Shown: piece by piece, positions 35,300 through 42,777 of the stretch
Numbering within the stretch: position 1 is the first letter of the stretch
Layout of the letters: every line of letters begins with the position of its first letter
Source of the DNA: an uncultured Saprospiraceae bacterium
Lineage (GTDB): Bacteria; Bacteroidota; Bacteroidia; Chitinophagales; Saprospiraceae
Reading direction: 5' to 3'
NCBI GenBank assembly: GCA_937921775.1
Contig: CAKZUK010000071.1
Coordinates: 1-50,554, forward strand
Length of the DNA stretch: 50,554 bases
Position numbers and translations under genes: made by a program
The notes under the pieces: model-generated
The model's database searches: none
Told to the model about the DNA's origin: nothing
Seen by the model: the letters and a program-made list of their open reading frames with translations, nothing else

Positions 35300-35331
35300 T
35301 TGGAATGTGAATTGGAATGTGAATTGGAACG
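35300..35331. repeat. TTGGAA/TGTGAA hexamer repeat
   Basis: Alternating hexamers TTGGAA and TGTGAA (a 12-base unit repeated about two and a half times) directly follow the MBOAT start codon on the upstream side. The same 163-bp gap also holds the paired words TTAATCG at 35380 and 35388, and AGTCCT at 35398 and 35406. No ORF or clear promoter is visible in the gap. Confidence 0.55.
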
Positions 35332-35462
35332 TTTGCTTCCTAAATTAGCTATATTATTTTTCGCTAAAAGACAAGACTATTAATCGTTTAATCGCTGAGT
35401 CCTTTAGTCCTAGTCTCTCAAATATTAGTATTAAGATCATTCACCTATTAATGTGAAGTCAA

Positions 35463-36566
35463 TTATGCCCCAGTACTTAATTTATTTTTTTTATTTCTAA
35501 AATAATTCAAAACACCATGCGGAATAAAAAATGATTTTACAAAAAGAGTCAAATTAATTTTAGTCCAAAAGCTGAAAGAAGTCCCCAATAGGTAAAGCAA
35601 TGAAAGCCTCAACAGGTGGTAGTCCTTTTTTTCATAAAAGTATTCTGGATATCTTCTATAATAATTAGCCGAAAGGGCGCGCTTATTCACGTTAGGGTCG
35701 ATCTCCAATTCCTCCTCACTGTAATTACACCTTTGATGTCTATTAATATGTTCTTCCAAAAGATAATAAGGAGCCTTGCATTGTCTGGTGATATTGTACA
35801 TCATACGAGCTGCTTCTTTTTCAAATTTTTCAAGCCCGCTTCCCGTTTTTGACAAATCGTGAATTCTAAATAATGCGACTAGCTCTTCGCTTAAAACCAC
35901 ATCTTTCAGGGTTCCTTTACGGAGTAAATACTTTAGCCATAAATCCACATCCATCACATATCGTTTCTCTTCGTTTACACCACCAAAGTCCGTAAAAATG
36001 GATTTTTTATAGAAGGTACCAACCTGACTATAATAATGATAAGCAATTGTTTTTTCCAATGTTTTAAGGATAGGTATCCGGTCATTCGGAAAAGTTATTT
36101 TTCTACTTACCCATTTAAAATGGTGGGAATAAGCAGCGTATACATCAAATTCGTTTTCAAGGTAGGCCTTCCCTACCTGATACAATGCACCTGGCGTGTA
36201 TAGGTCATCTGAGTTGATCCAATTAAAAATTTCTCCGTTGCAATACATCAAACCTTTGTTGATGGCATCACTTTGTCCATTATCTTTTTCCGAAACCCAA
36301 TGCGTCAACCAAGGATCATATGCTTGAATAATCGATTTACTTTTATCCAAGCTTCCTCCATCAATCACGATGTATTCTAGGTTTGGATAATTTTGTAGTA
36401 GCACCGAACGAAGCGTTTCTTCTACAAACATTCCTTGATTATAGCTTGGTGTTACTATTGATATTTTAGGCCATTCTTTATGGTCTTTATAAAGTTCAGT
36501 TGGTGTTTCTTCATTCCAAGGCCAGCCAAGGCTTTTTACTACTGGAAGGTCTTTTAATAGTCCCAT
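35463..36566 (-). CDS. GT2-family glycosyltransferase
   Basis: 367 residues. The GT-A core has ISIVTPSYNQGMFVEETLRS, EYIVIDGGSLDKS, SEKDNGQSDAINKGL and the metal site NWINSDDLY. The DGGS and SDAINKG variants mark the WcaA-like subgroup frequent in exopolysaccharide clusters. The acceptor-side motif VMDVDLWLKYL follows. A C-terminal hydrophobic region may attach it to the membrane. ATG start, 11 bp after the preceding GT4 gene. Substrate unknown. Confidence 0.9.
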   Translation of the reverse strand: MGLLKDLPVVKSLGWPWNEETPTELYKDHKEWPKISIVTPSYNQGMFVEETLRSVLLQNYPNLEYIVIDGGSLDKSKSIIQAYDPWLTHWVSEKDNGQSDAINKGLMYCNGEIFNWINSDDLYTPGALYQVGKAYLENEFDVYAAYSHHFKWVSRKITFPNDRIPILKTLEKTIAYHYYSQVGTFYKKSIFTDFGGVNEEKRYVMDVDLWLKYLLRKGTLKDVVLSEELVALFRIHDLSKTGSGLEKFEKEAARMMYNITRQCKAPYYLLEEHINRHQRCNYSEEELEIDPNVNKRALSANYYRRYPEYFYEKKDYHLLRLSLLYLLGTSFSFWTKINLTLFVKSFFIPHGVLNYFRNKKNKLSTGA

Positions 36567-36577
36567 GGTTTTTTAAT

Positions 36578-37687
36578 TTAGTTTAAGGCTTTTTGGTAAG
36601 AACCTAAGGTTTGTTCTGCGCATTTCTCCCAAGAGAAAAATTTAAGTCTACGAAAGCCCTTCGTTTTCAATTCGTTTCTCAAAGAGGGATTTTCTAAGAC
36701 CTTTTTTACGGTTTCGTAAATCGAGGTTTCTTCTTCTGGATCAAAGAAAGCGGCTGCATTTCCTGCTATTTCTGAGAGTGATGAATTATTGCTTGAGGCA
36801 ACTGGACATCCACAAGAAAAAGCTTCTAAAATTGGAAATCCAAATCCTTCATAGCGTGAAGGAAAGACAAAGAGTTGAGCATGTTGATACAAACTTATTA
36901 AGTCCTGATCGCTCACCTTTTGAGATACAACACAATTACTTAATCCGAAAGATGCAATAAGTTTTTTTTCTTCCTCTTCAAAATCATTACCGACACAAAT
37001 TAGATGCATCTCCTCATTTAACAAAGGAGCAATCGACTTAAAGAAGCGTGTAAAATTTTTATATAATTTTCGTGCGCCAACAAAGAGGATATATTTTTTA
37101 TCGATTAAAGCTTTTTCTTTTATTTCAGATTTCAGTGTAAAAGGACTTCCATGATACACTACATCGATTTTTTTCTCCAATTCGTTTCCATAAATCGACA
37201 ACAAATCAGATTTTGTTTGTTCAGAAATAGCAATTATTCTAGTTGCATTTTGAATGACTTCCTTTTTTCGATTCATAAACGCTCGTCCATTCAACTCTTC
37301 ATACTCCTCACAAAAAAGTTCGTGAATCATATCATGCACCGTGATCACATATGGCCTTATTTCTTCCGAAGGAAAGTTATAGTAATAAGTAGGATGAAAA
37401 AGATCATAATTTCGGTTTTGGGCAATTTTTTGAAGTTTGCTTTCACTCAATGATTTCAAAAATCCATTAAGTCTTTGTTTCCCTTTAAATTCGTAATCAT
37501 CAATTTTACGTAAGAGGCTTTTCAAAGAATATCCTTTTTTAAGGTAATAATTGGATGATGAAAGGAGGGGGAATAAAACGCTGGTTTCTTTGCTAGCATC
37601 AAATTGTCCCATTAGCTCAAAAAAGTATCGTGAAATTCCGCCTACTTTTTGTTCTTTGAATATTTGAAAATCGTAGAGTATTTTCAT
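36578..37687 (-). CDS. GT4-family glycosyltransferase (mannosyltransferase-like)
   Basis: 369 residues. It opens KILYDFQIFKEQKVGGISRYF, with GGISRYF as acceptor-side motif, then TVHDMIHELF, IIAISEQTKSDLL and the donor part ILFVGARKLYKNFTRFFKS. SRYEGFGFPILEAFSCGCPVA is the EX7E motif and SSLSEIAGNAAAFFDPE the usual following block. This pattern is the WbdA/WbaZ-like GT4 subgroup with several mannosyltransferases, so mannose is a guess. ATG start. The leader carries a TTGAAC-type hexamer tract. Confidence 0.9.
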   Translation of the reverse strand: MKILYDFQIFKEQKVGGISRYFFELMGQFDASKETSVLFPLLSSSNYYLKKGYSLKSLLRKIDDYEFKGKQRLNGFLKSLSESKLQKIAQNRNYDLFHPTYYYNFPSEEIRPYVITVHDMIHELFCEEYEELNGRAFMNRKKEVIQNATRIIAISEQTKSDLLSIYGNELEKKIDVVYHGSPFTLKSEIKEKALIDKKYILFVGARKLYKNFTRFFKSIAPLLNEEMHLICVGNDFEEEEKKLIASFGLSNCVVSQKVSDQDLISLYQHAQLFVFPSRYEGFGFPILEAFSCGCPVASSNNSSLSEIAGNAAAFFDPEEETSIYETVKKVLENPSLRNELKTKGFRRLKFFSWEKCAEQTLGSYQKALN

Positions 37688-37747
37688 AAAAATTGAACTT
37701 GAATTTGAACTTGGAAATGAAATTAGGCTTGGAGTATAAATTGGAAT
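37688..37747. repeat. TTGAAY/TTGGAA hexamer tract
   Basis: The 60-bp gap is mostly composed of hexamers on a near-constant 6-base register: TTGAAC, TTGAAT, TTGAAC, TTGGAA, then diverged units and again TTGGAA. It lies directly upstream of the GT4 start codon and is the longest such tract in the window. Confidence 0.55.
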
Positions 37748-38689
37748 TTACACCGCTTCCATCCCCCGTATAACTTCCAGTGCTTTTTTCAAGCCATCCT
37801 GCTGTGCTGCAAAAATTTTAGACTCGAATGATTCGTAAGAGAGTAAATTCTTTAAAATTCGTTTCCCCTTATCGATCGTCCGTGGCTTTTTCAATCGAGG
37901 GATAATGTTCTTAGTTTCTTTTCGCAAGGCATCTACAATTGGTTTGGAATAAGCATTTGCCGAAGCTAGTTTTACTAGATATTCTTCTTTCAATCTTCCC
38001 TCTGGGATTAAGTGTGTAAACTTCAAACTGACAAAGGTTCCGATACCATATCCGAGGTCAAGTGCACATCTGGCCATATCAATATCTCCGCAGGAAGAAA
38101 GTGAATTCCCTTTTCGATCTAGTGATAAACGGATAGGATCATTCTGTACTTTGTGGAGGTAATCTATTGCTACTTCCTTTCTCAAAAACATTCCAGCCCC
38201 CGTAGGCATACAATTATCAAGTCCATATACATTTGACCAGTAATCTCGATCTTGGTCTATGACTGCGAGCATCCACAAATATTTTTGATATTGGGGAGGT
38301 ACCTCTGCTTCAAATTCTCCTTTCAAACGGCCTCCCCAAGATCCTAAGGACGGATTTTCTATGGGTATTTTCATTCCAATGGATAGATAATCTTCGTTTA
38401 AAACATTATCATCATCAATGAATAAAATAATCTCGCCTTGAGCTTCTTTTATCCCTCGCAAACGAGCGGGTGTGAGGCCTAGCTTATTTTCTCTGATTAC
38501 TTGAGCATTGGAATGCCAAGTCAGGTCTAAGGTATCTTTTAGGTTTTCTTTTGAGGCATTATCAATAATTAGCAATTCGAATTTAGATTGAGGATAGTCC
38601 TGCTTTTTTATTGAGTCAAGTGTTCTTTGCATGTAATCCTTTCGAGGATTGTAGGTGCAAATAATTACAGAGAGTTTTGTAGCATTCAT
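37748..38689 (-). CDS. GT2-family glycosyltransferase
   Basis: 313 residues. LSVIICTYNPRKDYMQRTL, ELLIIDNASKEN and ILFIDDDNVLN define the GT-A nucleotide- and metal-binding sites, with NKLGLTPARLRGI between them. GWGGRLKG and PTGAGMFLRKEVA are the later conserved blocks, and CGDIDMARCALDLGY gives the acceptor-side acidic motif. It is soluble, so cytosolic chain assembly is likely. ATG start, 26 bp after the FkbM methyltransferase gene. Donor and linkage unknown. Confidence 0.9.
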   Translation of the reverse strand: MNATKLSVIICTYNPRKDYMQRTLDSIKKQDYPQSKFELLIIDNASKENLKDTLDLTWHSNAQVIRENKLGLTPARLRGIKEAQGEIILFIDDDNVLNEDYLSIGMKIPIENPSLGSWGGRLKGEFEAEVPPQYQKYLWMLAVIDQDRDYWSNVYGLDNCMPTGAGMFLRKEVAIDYLHKVQNDPIRLSLDRKGNSLSSCGDIDMARCALDLGYGIGTFVSLKFTHLIPEGRLKEEYLVKLASANAYSKPIVDALRKETKNIIPRLKKPRTIDKGKRILKNLLSYESFESKIFAAQQDGLKKALEVIRGMEAV

Positions 38690-38715
38690 CTTTTTCGTTT
38701 TCTTAGTTAAAGTAC

Positions 38716-39609
38716 TTAAATTCGCAAGCCAACCGTATGCTCACCATGGTCAAAAAGGGAGAAACCACTTGTTTCTAATATTGACAATATTTTAGGTCTT
38801 ACACCTAGCTCATCATGAATCTCAATGACGATAGCTTGTACCTTTGAGAGCCACTGCTTTACTTCTTCCGGATCCTCAAAAAGTTTGGCCTCACCACCTT
38901 CGATATCTATTTTTAATAAATCAATAGTTTGCCAACCCGTCTCTCTTAAAATAGTGGGAATCGTTGTCGTTTCAAAATATTCATTGCTCGTCTCCTCTCC
39001 ATTAGATTCTTCAAGAGAAAACGACCAATCCAAACCATCTCTGAATGTAACGGGAATCAACTTTGTCTCTTTGTTCCAGATCGCTTTATCAGAAAGTCGA
39101 CTGTTTTCTATTTGATTATCCTCAATATTTTTAACTAGAATTTTGAAGTTTTCCTTATTGGGTTCTATTGCATAAATTTCTGACTTCGGAAAAATACTTT
39201 TTAAGTAAAGAGAAGTCAATCCGATATTGGCACCTGCATCAACGATCGTGTCACACCGCATATTATTCTCTTTCAAAAGGTCCACCACTACCTGATATTC
39301 TTTTTCCAAAAGAACTTGATCAAAAACTAGAACATCAGAAGAATTTCTTCTTAATGAAATAGAGTAATTATGTCCATTGATCCCGACATCTACTGTATTG
39401 AGTGAGCCGTGTTTCTTTAAAACATATCCATTCTCTATCAAATGATTAAATGCTTTCCTAGAGGTAATAAACCACTTAGGAATTAGAGCAGAGATACCTC
39501 CCCCAAAGGAAATGCGTTCTCCTAATGAATGGAGCAGCAAGTAGATTTTTTCATTCCATGCAAATTGTGATTGCAAGAGGTATTTTCGATTTTGTAATTT
39601 CACGCCCAT
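38716..39609 (-). CDS. FkbM-family methyltransferase
   Basis: 297 residues. The SAM-binding motif is TIVDAGANIGLTSLYLKS (about 121-138), followed by IYAIEPNKENF, with E149 placed to bind the SAM ribose, and TIDLLKIDIEGGEAKLFED, the FkbM signature. The family O-methylates sugars or polyketides. Its 10-bp overlap with the Wzt gene is suggestive: in some ABC-exported O-antigens, methylation of the chain end is the stop signal read by the Wzt C-terminal domain. That function is an inference here. The first 100 residues are not recognised. ATG start. Confidence 0.88.
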   Translation of the reverse strand: MGVKLQNRKYLLQSQFAWNEKIYLLLHSLGERISFGGGISALIPKWFITSRKAFNHLIENGYVLKKHGSLNTVDVGINGHNYSISLRRNSSDVLVFDQVLLEKEYQVVVDLLKENNMRCDTIVDAGANIGLTSLYLKSIFPKSEIYAIEPNKENFKILVKNIEDNQIENSRLSDKAIWNKETKLIPVTFRDGLDWSFSLEESNGEETSNEYFETTTIPTILRETGWQTIDLLKIDIEGGEAKLFEDPEEVKQWLSKVQAIVIEIHDELGVRPKILSILETSGFSLFDHGEHTVGLRI

Positions 39610-40877
39610 TCTCCTTTTACTAATACCGGTACCCTTTCGGAAACAAATCCCAAAGACCCCGTGTTATAAAAATCACCCATAATAACATTAAAGGTGCCGA
39701 TTGATTCTTTAGGCCAGTCTGCTTCAAGGCCATTGGCTTCAATTCTACCAATCACCGTGTAACTTCCTGGACTAAAATCAAGATGGTTTAACTGGCACTT
39801 GATATGGAGGTATTCCTCATTCGCATCATAAAAAACGCCTTGATATCCACTATACAAAACACAGAGGCGATCGCCCCAAGCATTATGAATTGAAAAACCA
39901 ATATTTATTTTCTTAACTGATTTGTCAGTTACTTTTAGTTTGAAATTCAAAATCATATCGTCGCCAGTAAAGATCGTATCTGCTACGCCTTTTCTTCCAG
40001 TTTCAAAAGTTAGTTCATTAAACGTAACACTTTGACTCCCCGATCGGTCAACAATATTGCCGGCCTTTTTTTGCTCGACATTTTCTTCACTCTTCAAATA
40101 GCAATCAAGTACATCATCGATATTGCCCATCATTTCAATTCCACCATGCTTCATAAGTAAGCCCCGAGTAGATATATTTTTGATCGATCCCATGTTGTGG
40201 CTAACAAACAAAACAGTTCTTCCAGACTCCTTGCTGATGTCCTGCATTTTTCCGATGGCTTTCTTTTGAAATTCTGCATCACCAACTGCCAACACTTCAT
40301 CTACAATTAATATTTCTGGATCAAGGTGTGCTGCTACTGCAAAAGCCAAACGTACATACATCCCTGAAGAATAACGTTTTACTGGAGTATCCAGATATCT
40401 TTCTACTCCAGAGAAATCAACAATCTCGTCGTATTTGTTTTTGATTTCTTTCTTAGTCATTCCCAGGATAGCACCATTGAGAAAAATATTTTCTTTCCCT
40501 GTCAATTCGGGATGAAAACCTGTTCCGACTTCCAGTAAACTGGCAATCCTACCACTGACTTTAATCTTGCCAGTGGTAGGGCCGGTTACTTTGGAAAGTA
40601 ATTTGAGTAGCGTTGATTTTCCAGCACCATTTTTACCGATGATCCCTAGCACCTCTCCTTCCCTTACATCAAAGTTGAGATCTCTCAAAGCCCAGACGTA
40701 ATCAGAATTCGACTTTTTAGTGCGTTCATTTTTTTCACCTATTTTGAGAAATGGGTCATCCAATCCTCTTATTTTGTGCCAGCGGCGAATAAGGTCATCC
40801 TTTAGAGACTGAGTTCCTACGTAACCTAATCGGTATTGCTTGCTGACGTTTTCGACTTTTAATACTATATCACTCAT
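39600..40877 (-). CDS. wzt: Polysaccharide ABC transporter ATP-binding protein with C-terminal recognition domain
   Basis: 425 residues. ATPase landmarks: Walker A GIIGKNGAGKSTLL (79-91), Q-loop region, signature YSSGM (169-173), Walker B ILIVDEVLAVGD (189-200) and the switch His in LFVSHNM. After about 250 comes an added beta-rich domain of roughly 170 residues, like the Wzt C-terminal carbohydrate-binding domain that recognises capped O-antigen chains. ATP hydrolysis drives export of lipid-linked glycan through Wzm. The ATG overlaps the Wzm gene by 4 bp, and its end overlaps the methyltransferase gene. Confident for the family. Confidence 0.93.
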   Translation of the reverse strand: MSDIVLKVENVSKQYRLGYVGTQSLKDDLIRRWHKIRGLDDPFLKIGEKNERTKKSNSDYVWALRDLNFDVREGEVLGIIGKNGAGKSTLLKLLSKVTGPTTGKIKVSGRIASLLEVGTGFHPELTGKENIFLNGAILGMTKKEIKNKYDEIVDFSGVERYLDTPVKRYSSGMYVRLAFAVAAHLDPEILIVDEVLAVGDAEFQKKAIGKMQDISKESGRTVLFVSHNMGSIKNISTRGLLMKHGGIEMMGNIDDVLDCYLKSEENVEQKKAGNIVDRSGSQSVTFNELTFETGRKGVADTIFTGDDMILNFKLKVTDKSVKKINIGFSIHNAWGDRLCVLYSGYQGVFYDANEEYLHIKCQLNHLDFSPGSYTVIGRIEANGLEADWPKESIGTFNVIMGDFYNTGSLGFVSERVPVLVKGEWA

Positions 40878-41776
40878 ACTGTATCCATGAAGTTTTTTTG
40901 TACACGATTAAAAACCAACAAGCCAAGAAAAAGAACTACGACGGTAAAGACAAAACTATAAATCAGATAGCCTGACTCATAGGATCCTGTCCCAAGTAGC
41001 CCATACCGAAATGCTTCGATAACACCTGTCATCGGGTTGGCAAGAATAAAATATTTATACTCTTCCGGCAAGGAAGAAACAGGATAGATGACGGGGCTGC
41101 CGTACATCAATAATTGCACACCAAATGTGAGCATGTATTGGAAGTCACGATATTTGGTGGTCAAAGAAGAAATGATCATTCCTAAGCCCAGCCCCATTCC
41201 AGCCATCAAGACAACAAGAAAAGGGAAAAGCAAAATTTCTTTTCGCATAAAAATTTGTGCGCCATCGATTTTAAAAAAGTACAACCAAAAGAGTAATAAA
41301 AATATAAACTGCAATCCGAATTTTATTAGGTTGGAAATGACCACAGACAAAGGAACGATTACTCTAGGAAAATATACTTTTCCAAAAATACTGGCATTAG
41401 ACGTAAATGTATTGGAGGTTTTGGTAAAACAATCCTGAAAGTAATTCCACAGAGTAATACCACTCATATAAAATAAAATCAAAGGAAGCCCATCTGTTGA
41501 CATCTCTGCTATTCGACCAAAAAGAATAGTAAAAGCAAAAGTCGCCAACAAGGGTTGAATAAAAAACCATACTGGACCTAAAATGGATTGCTTATAAATA
41601 GAAACAAAATCTCTTCTTACAAACAACATTAAAAGATCTCTATAATTCCAAATTTCAATTAGGTTGAGTTCAAACCAGCCTACTTTGGGTTTGATGACCT
41701 CCGTCCACTCTTCTTTTTCTTTTTCTAATGCGAGTGAGGACAATTCCTCTAGCTTCTGAGTCGTATTCATGTTCAT
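40874..41776 (-). CDS. wzm: Polysaccharide ABC transporter permease
   Basis: 300 residues from the chosen ATG, with about six membrane helices after a 50-residue cytosolic N-terminus. Landmarks: LIEIWNYRDLLMLFVRRDFVS, the linker YKQSILGPVWFFIQPLLATF, and YMLTFGVQLLMYGSPVIYPV followed by NPMTGVIEAFRYGLLG, all typical of ABC-2 exporters of the Wzm/KpsM/RfbA type. A longer frame starting at an ATG 36 bases upstream would overlap the epimerase gene and adds an unrelated-looking MVSRSTYCKGVI, so the internal start, 2 bp after the epimerase stop, is preferred. It pairs with the adjacent Wzt. Confidence 0.92.
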   Translation of the reverse strand: MNMNTTQKLEELSSLALEKEKEEWTEVIKPKVGWFELNLIEIWNYRDLLMLFVRRDFVSIYKQSILGPVWFFIQPLLATFAFTILFGRIAEMSTDGLPLILFYMSGITLWNYFQDCFTKTSNTFTSNASIFGKVYFPRVIVPLSVVISNLIKFGLQFIFLLLFWLYFFKIDGAQIFMRKEILLFPFLVVLMAGMGLGLGMIISSLTTKYRDFQYMLTFGVQLLMYGSPVIYPVSSLPEEYKYFILANPMTGVIEAFRYGLLGTGSYESGYLIYSFVFTVVVLFLGLLVFNRVQKNFMDTV

Positions 41777-41778
41777 AA

Positions 41779-42741
41779 TTACACCTTTACAGTAAGTTGA
41801 TCTTGATACCATTTAACACTTTCTTTCAGACCTTCTTTTAGTGAAACATTTGGGTCATAACCTAATAATGTTCTGGCTTTAGTAATATCTGCTAATGAAT
41901 GTTTTACATCACCCAATCGAGCTGGGCCGTGAATCGGTTCTACATCAGCTTTTGTGATCTCTTTTATAGCCTTATAGAGTGACAACAAACCAGTTCGCTG
42001 TCCATAAGCCACATTATAAACTTGATTCCAAGCTTTTGGACTTCCTGCAAAAAGGCTTTTGATATTGGCTTGAACTACATTATCAACATAAGTGAAATCT
42101 CTGGAGTGCAAGCCGTTTCCATTAATGGTAACTTGTTCGTTTAGCAATAATTTTTTGATGAAAAGTGGAATAACTGCTGCATAAGCCCCATTTGGATTTT
42201 GCTTAGGTCCAAAAACATTGAAGTAACGCAGTCCAATAAATTGCATACCATAAGTACTTGCAAAAACGGTTGCATAAAGTTCGTTGACCAGTTTAGTTAC
42301 AGCATAAGGAGATAAGGGATTACCAATCTCCTGCTCAACTTTTGGCATTTTTTTGCTATCGCCATAAGTGGAAGAAGAACAGGCATGCACTATCTTTTTT
42401 ATTCCAGCTTCTTTAGCGGCAGTAAATACGTTGAGTGTACCTGTGATGTTAATATTGTTGGTGGTAATCGGATCGTTGATAGAACGAGGCACTGATCCGA
42501 GTGCCGCCTGATGAGATACGATCGTCATATCCTTACAAGCATCTCTCATTACATTAATGTCTCGGATATCTCCAAGAACAAATTCAAATTTGGGGTGATC
42601 AGAAAACTCCATGATATTGGAAAACTGACCTGTCATCAAGTTGTCTAAGACTCTGACAACTTCTACTTGCTTGTGCTCAAGCAAGGCTTTCACTAAATTA
42701 GAGCCGATAAACCCAGCCCCTCCGGTTAATAAAATTCTCAT
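41779..42741 (-). CDS. NAD-dependent sugar epimerase/dehydratase (extended SDR)
   Basis: 320 residues. ILLTGGAGFIGSNLVKALLE is the NAD-binding motif, HQAALGSVPRSINDP and CSSSTYGDS lead to the catalytic Y-x-x-x-K in SPYAVTKLVNELYA, and the C-terminal RLGDVKHSLADITKARTLLGY completes an extended SDR acting on NDP-sugars. The S-V-P-R-S region and R-x-G-D-V-x-H-S block resemble WbpP/WbgU-type UDP-GlcNAc(A) 4-epimerases. It is the only clear nucleotide-sugar enzyme in the window. ATG start, 36 bp after wzc. Confidence 0.9.
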   Translation of the reverse strand: MRILLTGGAGFIGSNLVKALLEHKQVEVVRVLDNLMTGQFSNIMEFSDHPKFEFVLGDIRDINVMRDACKDMTIVSHQAALGSVPRSINDPITTNNINITGTLNVFTAAKEAGIKKIVHACSSSTYGDSKKMPKVEQEIGNPLSPYAVTKLVNELYATVFASTYGMQFIGLRYFNVFGPKQNPNGAYAAVIPLFIKKLLLNEQVTINGNGLHSRDFTYVDNVVQANIKSLFAGSPKAWNQVYNVAYGQRTGLLSLYKAIKEITKADVEPIHGPARLGDVKHSLADITKARTLLGYDPNVSLKEGLKESVKWYQDQLTVKV

Positions 42742-42777
42742 TTGGTTTTTTTTTTTAGATTTAAGTAATTTTCGGAA

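Noticed and set aside
41777..41812. N-terminal extension of the Wzm permease
   Set aside because: It overlaps the epimerase end and adds an atypical 12-residue stretch; the ATG 2 bp after the epimerase stop fits the family.
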